A stretch of DNA of 9,298 nucleotides from Thalassospiraceae bacterium (GCA_030637845.1 DAOWFT010000056.1:1-9298); one strand, 5' to 3'. Shown: positions 1-7,334, counted from the stretch's first letter. The notes: generated by a model from the letters alone, not told the origin. A program made the numbers and translations.

Positions 1-3
1 ATT

Positions 4-38
4 ATCGGGCGTCTCCTTCGGGGGCGCCCGATTTTTTT
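4..38 (+). terminator. Rho-independent terminator of an upstream gene
   Basis: The arms at 4-16 and 21-32 form a GC-rich stem capped by a C(UUCG)G tetraloop, with one bulged T at 12. Seven Ts follow at 32-38. This is a textbook intrinsic terminator for a plus-strand gene ending left of the window. In many alphaproteobacteria argC follows rplM-rpsI, so the terminated gene could be rpsI, but it is not visible here. Confidence 0.9.
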
Positions 39-56
39 GGCCCCGATTTTTTTGGT
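27..56 (+). repeat. Tandem 15-bp duplication of terminator tail
   Basis: The unit CCCGATTTTTTTGG plus one base occurs twice head to tail, at 27-41 and 42-56, differing only in the last base (C or T). The first copy is the 3' arm and T-tract of the terminator at 4-38. The second CCCGAT could also pair with the 5' arm ATCGGG at 4-9, giving an alternative hairpin with its own T-tract. Replication slippage is the simplest origin. Confidence 0.85.
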
Positions 57-77
57 GATGTAATTTTGGAGTTAGCC

Positions 78-461
78 ATGATTAAAGGCAAATGCGAATG
101 TGGAAAAGTTAGCTTTGAAGTTGAAGAAGTTAGAAAAACAGTGACGGTCTGTCATTGTAGCCAATGCAGGCGCACAAGTGGCCACCTTTGGGCAGCAACA
201 AGAGCACCATATGACAAAGTGCAATTTTTAACAGACGAAGGTCTTGAGTGGTATGATTCCTCAGAATTCGCCAAGCGAGGCTTTTGTAGATTCTGTGGTT
301 CTAGCTTGTTTTATCGGATGAATGGTGAGGATGGAATTGGGATAGCAGCGGGTTGCTTAGATGCCCCAACAGGTATTCAGATAGAAAAGCATATCTTTGT
401 TAAAGATAAGGGTGATTATTATGAAATCACCGATGACGCGCCGCAGATAGAAAAATACTGA
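78..461 (+). CDS. GFA-family (CENP-V/GFA domain) zinc-binding protein
   Basis: This 127-residue protein is a complete GFA domain, the fold named after glutathione-dependent formaldehyde-activating enzyme. The zinc-ligand pattern is intact: CECG at residues 6-9, VCHCSQCRR near 26-34, and RFCRFCGSSLFY in the second half. Most family members have no proven substrate, so a formaldehyde role should not be assumed. I chose the ATG at 78 because GGAG at 68-71 sits 6 bases before it; an in-frame TTG at 66 would overlap that site. The gene follows the terminator closely and ends 16 bp before argC. It is visibly more AT-rich than its neighbours, with AGA/AGG arginine codons and TTA/CTT leucine codons where argC prefers CGG/CGC. 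That suggests separate ancestry, possibly insertion upstream of argC. Confidence 0.88.
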   Translation: MIKGKCECGKVSFEVEEVRKTVTVCHCSQCRRTSGHLWAATRAPYDKVQFLTDEGLEWYDSSEFAKRGFCRFCGSSLFYRMNGEDGIGIAAGCLDAPTGIQIEKHIFVKDKGDYYEITDDAPQIEKY

Positions 462-477
462 TTTGGAAAATAGTTAA

Positions 478-1425
478 ATGAGCGCAAAAGTATTCATTGA
501 TGGCTCGGTCGGTACAACCGGTCTGCAAATCAAAACCCGGCTTGAAGGGCGGGGCGATATAGAGCTTTTATCCTTGCCCGAGGAAACCCGGAAGAACGCG
601 GGTGCGCGGGGCGAAATGCTCAATAGCGCCGATGTGGCAATTTTGTGCCTGCCCGATGAGGCGGCGCGTGAGGCCGTCTCATTAATTGAAAATTCAAGCG
701 TTCGGGTGATAGACGCCAGCTCGGCCCACCGGGTCTCAAGCGGCTGGGTTTACGGCTTTCCCGAACTTGACGGTGAGCAAGCCGGCAAAATCTCCGGGGC
801 AAGCCGGGTTAGCAATGTCGGCTGCTATGCGGTAGCCAGCATTTCCATGTTAGGTCCGCTGGTATCGGCTGAAATAATTCCCGCCAATCACCCGGTTAGC
901 TTAAACGCTGTTTCCGGCTATTCCGGCGGTGGTAAAAAAATGATTGCCAGCTTCGAAGACAGCGCATCGCCCGAATATACCGATGTCCCATATTTTGCCT
1001 ACGGGCTTTCGCTTGAACACAAGCATGTTCCGGAAATTGAGGCACATTCGGGTTTGCGCACGCGGCCATTGTTTATGCCGGCGGTTGGAAGGTTCGCCCA
1101 GGGGATGATGGCGCAATTGCCATTACAGTTATCGAGCCTTCCCGGTGCACCTACGCCGGGCGATGTTCACGCAGCACTTGAAAGCCATTATTCGGGCAAA
1201 CGGTTTGTTACGGTGGCACCCATGGGTGAAACATCTGCCATGACCCAACTGCGGCCTGATATTCTCAACGGCACAAACGAGCTAAGGCTTCATGTGTTTG
1301 CCAACGAAAAAGCCGGCCATGCGGTTGTGGTGGCGGTGCTGGATAACCTTGGCAAGGGTGCGTCCGGTTCGGCGGTGCAGAACCTTAATATTATGCTGGG
1401 GATAGACGAGGAAACCGGGCTTTGA
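478..1425 (+). CDS. argC: N-acetyl-gamma-glutamyl-phosphate reductase, type 2
   Basis: ArgC performs the third step of arginine biosynthesis, NADPH-dependent reduction of N-acetylglutamyl phosphate to the semialdehyde, in the cytoplasm. The 315-residue length and sequence fit the short type-2 form rather than the roughly 340-residue type 1. A nucleotide-binding motif DGSVGTTG occupies residues 8-15. The catalytic cysteine is C116 in SNVGCYA, and the conserved HKHVPE motif lies further on. The ATG at 478 has only a weak GGA 10 bases upstream. The stop TGA at 1423-1425 overlaps the TTG start of the methyltransferase, so the two are translationally coupled. Nothing in the leader shows arginine control. 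The type-2 assignment is confident. Confidence 0.96.
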   Translation: MSAKVFIDGSVGTTGLQIKTRLEGRGDIELLSLPEETRKNAGARGEMLNSADVAILCLPDEAAREAVSLIENSSVRVIDASSAHRVSSGWVYGFPELDGEQAGKISGASRVSNVGCYAVASISMLGPLVSAEIIPANHPVSLNAVSGYSGGGKKMIASFEDSASPEYTDVPYFAYGLSLEHKHVPEIEAHSGLRTRPLFMPAVGRFAQGMMAQLPLQLSSLPGAPTPGDVHAALESHYSGKRFVTVAPMGETSAMTQLRPDILNGTNELRLHVFANEKAGHAVVVAVLDNLGKGASGSAVQNLNIMLGIDEETGL

Positions 1426-2279
1426 ACAAGATTAATTCATTTACGGTAAAATCAGCCAACCTTGGCGATGTGCAGGTCACGCACCGTGACTGCCCCCTTT
1501 GCGGACGAAACAACGACGACGTACCCGACCATAAGCTCAGCTATGATGTATGGACCATAAAGCAATGCCCTGAATGCGATTTTGTTTATATTGATCGCGG
1601 CCCTGATTATGAAAAACTTTTCACCGATCTTTCGTGGGAGGTAACATCAAAAATCGAAGAAACCCGCCGTGCCGACCTGCGCCCGGTTTCATATCGGGCA
1701 AGCAAAGCCACCCGAATTAGAATGGCCCTGTTGCCAAGAAAAAATATTCACGAAATGGTCACCAATTGGGTGAGCGAAGGAAACGTGGTTGATCTGGGTT
1801 GCGGCGAAGGAACGGTGCCGGGCACATATGGCCCATCGTTCACCCCTTATGGGGTTGAGATATCAACCGAACTTGCCACCACCGCAAATAACAACCTGTC
1901 TGCCAGTGGCGGCGGCTGCATAAACGCGCCGACGCTCGAAGGATTAAAAACATTTCCCGATAATTTCTTCTCCGCGGCAACGCTGAGATCATATCTTGAA
2001 CATGAATCCAATCCGCTGCCGGTTTTACAAGAGGTTTTTCGCACCCTTCGCCCCGGCGGGGTTGCTATTGTAAAGGTCCCTAATTTTGCCAGTATCAATC
2101 GCGCCGTAATGGGGCCCAAATGGTGTGGTTTGCGCTTTCCCGATCACCTGAATTATTTCACCCCAAAAACCCTTAAAAAAATGGCGAACAAGGCGGGCTT
2201 TGTGGTAAAAACCGGGCTTACTTATAAATTGCCCACATCGGACAACATGTATGCTGTCTTGCTCAAACCCAATGAATAA
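1422..2279 (+). CDS. Class I SAM-dependent methyltransferase with N-terminal zinc ribbon
   Basis: This 285-residue enzyme starts with a four-cysteine zinc knuckle, CPLC (C24, C27) and CPEC (C49, C52). A Rossmann-fold methyltransferase domain follows. SAM motif I is VVDLGCGEG at 122-130, and a later strand carries LRPGGVAIVKVPN. The C-terminal part, FPDHLNYFTPKTLKKMANKAGF, resembles enzymes that methylate sugars or small metabolites; the acceptor cannot be read from sequence. The start is TTG at 1422, supported by GAGGA 8 bases upstream (1408-1412) and by the 4-bp TTGA overlap with the argC stop. No closer ATG keeps the zinc knuckle. The gene also overlaps the membrane protein downstream. Class assignment is firm, substrate unknown. 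Confidence 0.9.
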   Translation: MNKINSFTVKSANLGDVQVTHRDCPLCGRNNDDVPDHKLSYDVWTIKQCPECDFVYIDRGPDYEKLFTDLSWEVTSKIEETRRADLRPVSYRASKATRIRMALLPRKNIHEMVTNWVSEGNVVDLGCGEGTVPGTYGPSFTPYGVEISTELATTANNNLSASGGGCINAPTLEGLKTFPDNFFSAATLRSYLEHESNPLPVLQEVFRTLRPGGVAIVKVPNFASINRAVMGPKWCGLRFPDHLNYFTPKTLKKMANKAGFVVKTGLTYKLPTSDNMYAVLLKPNE

Positions 2280-2691
2280 TTTTTTTGCCACCATTTCTCT
2301 GCGCAGCATGGGCCAGGGGGTGATTGTTGCCGCATTTATGTTTGCCATATTGGGAACCGTTGCCGCCCTATGGCAAAACCCGCTATTTGTCCGCATGACC
2401 CCGGTGCAAGGCCCGGAAATAGCATTGCTTGGCATTATGTCGTTGCTGTTTGGGGTTTATGTTTCCGTTAGACGCTCCAGTTGTTCGTGGAAAAAACCGG
2501 GGGTCAGTGGCGCATTAGGGTTTATTGGCGTTGCTTGCCCGGTATGTAATAAAATACTGCTGCTTATTTTTGGCGGTGAGATGTTGATGGCTTATTTTGA
2601 ACCGGTTCGCCTTTACCTTACCGTGGCTGGTGTTTTATTTATGATATGGCTGGTATGGCGAGAAATTAAAGTTCAGGTAAAAACCGTTTAA
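2251..2691 (+). CDS. Four-helix membrane protein with a CPVCNK motif
   Basis: I cannot name a family with certainty. The 146 residues hold four hydrophobic stretches, roughly 21-41, 54-72, 83-108 and 118-135. The third contains GVACPVCNK, with cysteines C96 and C99, followed by a hydrophobic helix and FEPVRLYLTVAGV. From memory, similar small proteins with a CPVCNK motif occur in several phyla without a known function. A Cys-Pro-x-Cys pair in or near the membrane suits thiol redox chemistry or metal binding, but this is inference. The start is uncertain: ATG 2251 has a weak GGA 8 bases upstream, while ATG 2272 overlaps the methyltransferase stop by 8 bp and has no ribosome binding site. The kinase gene begins 4 bp downstream. 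Confidence 0.8.
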   Translation: MLSCSNPMNNFFATISLRSMGQGVIVAAFMFAILGTVAALWQNPLFVRMTPVQGPEIALLGIMSLLFGVYVSVRRSSCSWKKPGVSGALGFIGVACPVCNKILLLIFGGEMLMAYFEPVRLYLTVAGVLFMIWLVWREIKVQVKTV

Positions 2692-2695
2692 AAAT

Positions 2696-3427
2696 ATGCG
2701 TAATGTACATCCAAAACCTCCAAAAATTAAAAAATTCGACCTTAAACCGGGCCGCATAATTGGCGGAACCTACGAGGTTGATAGCTTTCTCGGTGGCGGC
2801 TACGAAGGCGAAGTTTACAAGGTAAGTGAATTTCGCACCGGTGTTCCGCGCACGGCCAAACTTTACTATCCCCATCGCAACGAAAATGATCGCGACGCAA
2901 TGAACTTTGCCCGCAAGCTCGAAATGCTTCGCGACTGTTCAATTGTTATTCAATATCACCACGCAGAAACACTTCGTATCAGGCGCCAAGCGGTAACCTG
3001 CCTGATATCGGAATACGTTGATGGGATAATTCTTTCCAAATACATCACCTCGCATCCCGGCAAACGAATGCCGCCATACAAGGCACTTAGCCTGATATAT
3101 GCATTGGTGGTCGGCTTGGAGGAAATTCACTGGAAAAACGAATATCACGGCGACATTCATTCGGAAAATATACTCATACGCCCACAGGGAATATTTTTTG
3201 ATGTAAAATTAGTGGATTTTTACAACCTTGGCCGCTCCAATAAAGAGCGCCGCAAGGAAGACATTGTCGACACCATCCACCTGTTGTTTGAGGCCATCGG
3301 CGGTAATAAATGGTATTCCAAGGCCCCGCAGGAAATTAAGGATATATGTCGCGGCCTTCGTCGCGATCTTATACTGGAACGCTTTCCCACGGCTCGTCAC
3401 CTGCGTGAGCATCTTGAAACATTTTAA
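2696..3427 (+). CDS. Compact Hanks-type serine/threonine kinase-like protein
   Basis: The 243 residues are a single small kinase domain, apparently cytoplasmic, with no membrane segment or sensor domain. It has a glycine-rich loop GGGYEGEVYK at 33-42, a nucleotide lysine K55 in TAKLY, and a hinge-like SEYVDG at 105-110. The catalytic loop is HGDIHSEN at 151-158, with D153 and N158. The metal-binding site is D174 in DFY, replacing DFG. The activation segment is very short and lacks an APE motif; D189 or D192 may be the helix-F aspartate. The helix-C glutamate is not clear. The end FPTARHLREHLETF looks like a natural C-terminus, so this seems a naturally minimal kinase rather than a truncated one. 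The ATG has no good ribosome binding site and an in-frame stop lies just upstream, so coupling to the gene before it is likely. Confidence 0.85.
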   Translation: MRNVHPKPPKIKKFDLKPGRIIGGTYEVDSFLGGGYEGEVYKVSEFRTGVPRTAKLYYPHRNENDRDAMNFARKLEMLRDCSIVIQYHHAETLRIRRQAVTCLISEYVDGIILSKYITSHPGKRMPPYKALSLIYALVVGLEEIHWKNEYHGDIHSENILIRPQGIFFDVKLVDFYNLGRSNKERRKEDIVDTIHLLFEAIGGNKWYSKAPQEIKDICRGLRRDLILERFPTARHLREHLETF

Positions 3428-3433
3428 TCGGTG

Positions 3434-4612
3434 TTAAATGCTTGATCCTGCGGCAAAGCCCGATGCCCACGCCCACTGGAAATTATAACCGCCCAGCTGC
3501 CCGGTTACGTCCACCACCTCGCCAATAAAAAACAAACCCGGTGCTTTTTTTGCTTCCATGGTTTTTGATGAAATCTCATCCGTATCAACTCCGCCGATGG
3601 TAACCTCGGCGGTGCGGTAACCTTCGCTTCCTGTTGGGCGTACCCGCCAGTCATTTATTCGGGCACCTAGTTTAAACAGGGTTTTATCACTTATTTGCCC
3701 AATGGCTTCCCTTAACCCAAACTCATCAACTATGCTTTGCGCCAGACGTTTTGAGATTATGCGGGAAAGTATGGTTTGCGGTAATTGTTTTGGGCTTTCC
3801 TGCTTTGCGGTTTTCAATTTTGCAAATGTGTCGGTGCCCGGCGCCATATCGATTATTATTTCATCGCCATTGTTCCAATAAGACGATATTTGTAATATGG
3901 CGGGGCCGCTTAGACCGCGGTGGGTAAACAGCAACGCATCACTGAATATGGTTTTGTTGCAGCCGATTTTTACGTCCAGCGACACACCGGCAAGATTTTT
4001 CATGTTTTCAAGCTCGGCACCGGAAAACGTCAGCGGCACAAGGGCAGGGTTGGTGGGTATGACGTTAAGCCCAAATTCACGGGCTATGCGCTGGCCAAAA
4101 TCGCTGGCGCCAATTTTGGGAATAGAAAGCCCGCCGCTGGCAATTACAACCGATGCTGAATTGAATTCGTCGCTATCGGTTGTTACGCGGTAGCCGTTAT
4201 CATTTTTTATAACGCCCTTGACCGATGCAGGATTTTTAATTTCAACCCCGGCATCACGGCATTCGCCAAGCAGCATTTCAACAATTTGCGTGGCTGGGCC
4301 TTGGCAAAAAAGCTGACCCAAGGTTTTTTCAAAATATTTTATCTCGTGCCGCTCAACCATGGCGACAAAGTTTTCCGGACGGTATCTTTTTAAGGCGGAA
4401 ATACAAAAGCGAGGATTTTGGGAAATATAGTTTTCCGCTGTGGCGTTCAGGTTGGTAAAATTGCAACGCCCACCACCGGATATGCGTATTTTTTCACCAA
4501 TCTTATCTGCATGATCAAGCAGCAGAATCTTTCGCCCACGCCCGCCTGCGGTAATTGCACACATTAGCCCGGCAGCACCCGCGCCGATGATAATTGCGTC
4601 AAATTCGCTCAC
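3434..4612 (-). CDS. FAD-dependent oxidoreductase, HI0933/YhiN family
   Basis: This 392-residue flavoprotein belongs to the HI0933/YhiN family, often labelled NAD(P)/FAD-dependent or aminoacetone oxidase-like; the physiological substrate is generally unknown. The N-terminus has the dinucleotide motif GAGAAG at 10-15 with acidic D33 ending the second strand. The family signature SGGGRCNFTN is at 45-54. The C-terminus carries the typical FFIGEVVDVTGQLGGYNFQWAW region that closes the FAD site. The start is GTG at 4612, supported by AAGGA at 4621-4625 with an 8-base spacer. It lies 27 bp after parE on the same strand and probably shares its transcript. It ends 6 bp from the convergent kinase gene, leaving no room for a terminator. 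Confidence 0.92.
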   Translation of the reverse strand: MSEFDAIIIGAGAAGLMCAITAGGRGRKILLLDHADKIGEKIRISGGGRCNFTNLNATAENYISQNPRFCISALKRYRPENFVAMVERHEIKYFEKTLGQLFCQGPATQIVEMLLGECRDAGVEIKNPASVKGVIKNDNGYRVTTDSDEFNSASVVIASGGLSIPKIGASDFGQRIAREFGLNVIPTNPALVPLTFSGAELENMKNLAGVSLDVKIGCNKTIFSDALLFTHRGLSGPAILQISSYWNNGDEIIIDMAPGTDTFAKLKTAKQESPKQLPQTILSRIISKRLAQSIVDEFGLREAIGQISDKTLFKLGARINDWRVRPTGSEGYRTAEVTIGGVDTDEISSKTMEAKKAPGLFFIGEVVDVTGQLGGYNFQWAWASGFAAGSSI

Positions 4613-4639
4613 TTTTGTTTTCCTTGGCGGTGATAATAT

Positions 4640-6724
4640 TTAAACGTCAATGTCTTGAACGAAACGGGCGTGTTCTTGAATATAGGCGTAGCGAAGCTCG
4701 GCCTTTTTGCCCATCAGGCTTTCCACCAGCTCGGCGGTGTCGTGTTGGTCGTCCCAGTCTTCTTCGCCACGACCGCCCGGAACCGTAACCCGAAGGAGGG
4801 TTCTTTTTTCCAAGCTCATGGTTGTTTCTTTCAATTGGGCCGGGGGCATTTCACCCAATCCTTTGAAGCGGCTTATTTCGACCTTTCTGCCCTTGAAGGC
4901 AGTTTTTATTAATTCATCTTTGTGGTTGTCGTCGCGGGCGTACTCGACCTTTCCGCCGGCACTGATGCGAAAAAGCGGCGGCTGGGCTAAAAACAAATGG
5001 CCCTTTTCAATAAGTTCAGGCATTTCCTTGTAAAAGAACGTCATTAGCAGCGACGCAATATGCGCACCGTCAACATCGGCATCGGTCATTATGATTACCC
5101 GTTCATAGCGAAGCGCCGCTTCGTCGAAGTTTTTTCCAGCACCGCAACCAAGGGCCTCAATTAAATCGGAAAGTTCCTGATTGGCGTTCTTTTTATCAGC
5201 CGTGGCCGAGGCAACGTTCAATATTTTACCGCGCAGCGGCAGTATCGCCTGTGTTTTTCTATCTCGCGCCTGTTTGGCCGAGCCGCCGGCGCTGTCGCCC
5301 TCAACAATGAATATTTCCGTACCTTCGGAGGAGGTGTTTGAGCAATCGGACAGCTTGCCCGGAAGGCGAAGTTTCTTGGTGGCGGATTTTCTTTTTGTTT
5401 CTAATTCCGTTTTGCGTCTTAGCCTTGAATTGGCCCGCTCGATGGTTGCGTCCAGCAATGCTTTGGCCGCCTTGGGATCGGATGAAAGCCAATGATCGAA
5501 ACTATCGCGCAGCGCGTTTTCTACAATCCGTTGGGCATCCTGGGTTGCCAGTCTTTCTTTTGTTTGTCCCTGAAATTGCGGATCGGGAATAAAAAGAGAA
5601 AGCATTGCCATGGCCCCACCCAAAACATCTTCGGCGGTAATCTTTGCTGCCAGCTTGACGTTGGTTAGCTCGCCATATGCTCGCAATCCTTTGGCCAGGG
5701 CTGAACGAAACCCGCTTTCATGGGTGCCGCCCTGTGGGGTGGGGACCGTGTTGCAATATGAATTTAAAAACCCATCTTCATTTGCCGGCCACGCAACCGC
5801 CCATTCGACCCGACCTTGATCAGAGCTAAAATCAACCCTGCCGGAAAATGATTTTGGTGTAATTGTGCGGCGTTTTTCAAGCCGTTCTTCAACATAATCT
5901 TGCAGGCCGCCGGGGAAATGTAATTCCGCCTTTTCCGGGATGCCTTTTTCGTCCTTGTCTTTTAATAATTTTTTATCGCACGACCAGCGAATTTTCACGC
6001 CACGAAACAGGTATGCCTTGGATCGGGCCATACGAAAAAGCTGATGCGGGCGAAAATGCGTGCGCGAGCCAAATATATCCGGATCCGGCCTGAAGGTAAC
6101 CGTGGTGCCGCGTTTGTTGGGCGAGTTACCAATGCTTTTAAGTTTTGTTTTGGCTTTTCCCCGGGAAAATTCCTGAACCCATTGTTTTTTGTCACGCGCT
6201 ACTTCTACTCGGACATATTCCGAAAGGGCGTTTACAACGGAAATACCAACCCCATGCAACCCGCCGGATGTTGTATATGCTTTGCCGCCAAATTTACCGC
6301 CCGAATGCAGGGTTGTCATTATGACCTCAAGCGCGGAAAGATTTTTGAATTTGGGGTGTGGGTCAACCGGTATGCCGCGACCATTATCGCCAATGGTCAG
6401 TTCGTTATTTTCGCTCATATCTATGGTTATGACGCTGGCGTGTCCGGCTACCGCTTCATCCATGGAGTTATCGATAATTTCAGCCGCAAGGTGGTGATAG
6501 GCGTGCTCATCGGTGCCACCGATATACATGCCCGGGCGTTTGCGCACCGGCTCAAGCCCCTCGAGGACTTCTATGTCTGCTGCGGTGTAGGCATCGCCCG
6601 AAGACCTGGCCTTATTGGGTTTTGCTTGGGGCGTTTTGGCCTTGGCGGCAGGTTTTGCCTTGCTTTTAGCCTTGGTTTTGGCCTGGGCCTTTGTTTTTGC
6701 TTTTTTATCGAAAAGATCTGCCAT
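4640..6724 (-). CDS. parE: DNA topoisomerase IV subunit B
   Basis: ParE is the ATPase subunit that, with ParC, decatenates replicated chromosomes. The 694 residues include the GHKL ATPase fold with catalytic E82 and N86 in EIIDNSMDEA. The ATP-lid glycines are GGLHGVG, and the TOPRIM metal site is E475 in VEGDSAGG plus D548, D550 and D552 in DADVDG. LPLRGKILNV and the FKGLGEM segment are also conserved. The length and the QEHARFVQDIDV end fit ParE rather than GyrB, which is longer in most proteobacteria. Residues 7-40 form a lysine/alanine-rich tail of KAK and TKA repeats, basic and probably disordered, before the conserved domain. The ATG at 6724 lacks a clear ribosome binding site, but no later Met precedes the ATPase core. 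The flavoprotein gene follows after 27 bp. Confidence 0.96.
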   Translation of the reverse strand: MADLFDKKAKTKAQAKTKAKSKAKPAAKAKTPQAKPNKARSSGDAYTAADIEVLEGLEPVRKRPGMYIGGTDEHAYHHLAAEIIDNSMDEAVAGHASVITIDMSENNELTIGDNGRGIPVDPHPKFKNLSALEVIMTTLHSGGKFGGKAYTTSGGLHGVGISVVNALSEYVRVEVARDKKQWVQEFSRGKAKTKLKSIGNSPNKRGTTVTFRPDPDIFGSRTHFRPHQLFRMARSKAYLFRGVKIRWSCDKKLLKDKDEKGIPEKAELHFPGGLQDYVEERLEKRRTITPKSFSGRVDFSSDQGRVEWAVAWPANEDGFLNSYCNTVPTPQGGTHESGFRSALAKGLRAYGELTNVKLAAKITAEDVLGGAMAMLSLFIPDPQFQGQTKERLATQDAQRIVENALRDSFDHWLSSDPKAAKALLDATIERANSRLRRKTELETKRKSATKKLRLPGKLSDCSNTSSEGTEIFIVEGDSAGGSAKQARDRKTQAILPLRGKILNVASATADKKNANQELSDLIEALGCGAGKNFDEAALRYERVIIMTDADVDGAHIASLLMTFFYKEMPELIEKGHLFLAQPPLFRISAGGKVEYARDDNHKDELIKTAFKGRKVEISRFKGLGEMPPAQLKETTMSLEKRTLLRVTVPGGRGEEDWDDQHDTAELVESLMGKKAELRYAYIQEHARFVQDIDV

Positions 6725-6775
6725 TTAATTACCCGTTGTGTTTCATTTCTTGGCCCGTCGGTAGCTGCGGAGTAT

Positions 6776-6803
6776 CCTATATAAGACGGAAATGCAAAAA
6801 CAA
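6776..6803 (-). promoter_or_regulatory. Possible parE promoter
   Basis: Read on the minus strand, TTGTTT (6798-6803) lies 16 bp from TATAGG (6776-6781), with TATATA overlapping at 6778-6783. It is placed about 50 bp before the parE start, which is suitable, but the match is only fair. Confidence 0.4.
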
Positions 6804-6805
6804 GC

Positions 6806-6825
6806 CAGTGTCGTTTAATACACTG
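6806..6825. promoter_or_regulatory. Inverted repeat between parE and yciA
   Basis: CAGTGT (6806-6811) and ACACTG (6820-6825) form a perfect 6-bp inverted repeat around an 8-bp spacer in the 158-bp divergent region. It has no T-tract, so it is not a terminator. It could be an operator for either gene. A 6-bp match can arise by chance. Confidence 0.3.
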
Positions 6826-6882
6826 TAAAGTCACATTAAATTATTAACGAGCCATTGAAAAAATCAAAAGGAAGCAAAACCC

Positions 6883-7293
6883 ATGGGCACAAATATCAAG
6901 ATCGATTCTAAGGATGGCACGCCCAGGGGCGACCTTGTTATCCGCACCGTAGCTTTCCCGGCCCAGATGAATTCTGGCGGCAATATTTTTGGCGGGTGGG
7001 TATTGGGTCAAATGGATACCGCCGGCGGCATTACGGCGGCCGAAAAGGCGCAGGGGCGGGTGGCAACCGTCGCCGTAAAGGAAATGAAGTTTGAAAAGCC
7101 CGTCCACGTAGGGGACGTGATTTGCTGTTATGTGGACGTGATAAATATTGGCACCACGTCCATAACCACCCATGTACAGGTATGGGTTCATCGCCACCGA
7201 GGGGCCGAAATAAGCGAAATAAAGGTAACCGAGGGCGATTTTGTGTTTGTTGCCATTAATGAAAAGGGCAAGCCCCGGGCCATTCCTAGCTAG
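6883..7293 (+). CDS. yciA: Acyl-CoA thioesterase, YciA-like hotdog protein
   Basis: YciA-type enzymes hydrolyse acyl-CoA to free acid and CoA and act in the cytoplasm as hotdog-fold oligomers. The 136 residues match the family throughout: GDLVIRTVAFPAQMNSGG at 16-33, then NIFGGW at 34-39 and the catalytic aspartate D45 in QMD. KFEKPVHVGDVICCY and the TTSITTHVQVWV strand follow, ending in GKPRAIP. AAGGAAG at 6868-6874 lies 8 bases before the ATG, a strong ribosome binding site. The gene stands alone, diverging from parE and converging on the microprotein gene at 7342-7425. Membrane lipid turnover or acyl-CoA recycling is the usual role; chain-length preference cannot be told. Confidence 0.93.
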   Translation: MGTNIKIDSKDGTPRGDLVIRTVAFPAQMNSGGNIFGGWVLGQMDTAGGITAAEKAQGRVATVAVKEMKFEKPVHVGDVICCYVDVINIGTTSITTHVQVWVHRHRGAEISEIKVTEGDFVFVAINEKGKPRAIPS

Positions 7294-7306
7294 ATTGGCC
7301 TCGCTC

Positions 7307-7334
7307 GCTTGGCCCCGTTAGCTTGGCCCCGTTA
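7307..7334 (+). repeat. Perfect tandem 14-bp repeat after yciA
   Basis: GCTTGGCCCCGTTA occurs twice head to tail, at 7307-7320 and 7321-7334. A degenerate third unit at 7293-7306 matches at 10 of 14 positions and begins at the last base of the yciA stop codon. Just downstream, TTAATC (7332-7337) and GATTAA (7340-7345) form a small inverted repeat that overlaps the microprotein stop. No T-tract follows, so this is not a canonical terminator. Slippage is the likely origin. Confidence 0.85.

Noticed and set aside
66..77. TTG start for the GFA protein
   Set aside because: It overlaps the GGAG ribosome binding site that is ideally spaced for ATG 78.
2025..2435. Minus-strand frame of 136 codons across the methyltransferase/membrane gene junction
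   Set aside because: It lies opposite two convincing coding regions, lacks a ribosome binding site and shows no domain.
6044..6784. Long plus-strand open frame of 246 codons opposite parE
   Set aside because: It is the antisense shadow of the conserved parE ATPase domain. No ribosome binding site or recognisable domain.
7264..7275. GGGC/GCCC hairpin at the end of yciA, followed by TTTTC on the minus strand
   Set aside because: The stem is only four base pairs, the T-run is short and it lies within coding sequence, so it is not a credible terminator.
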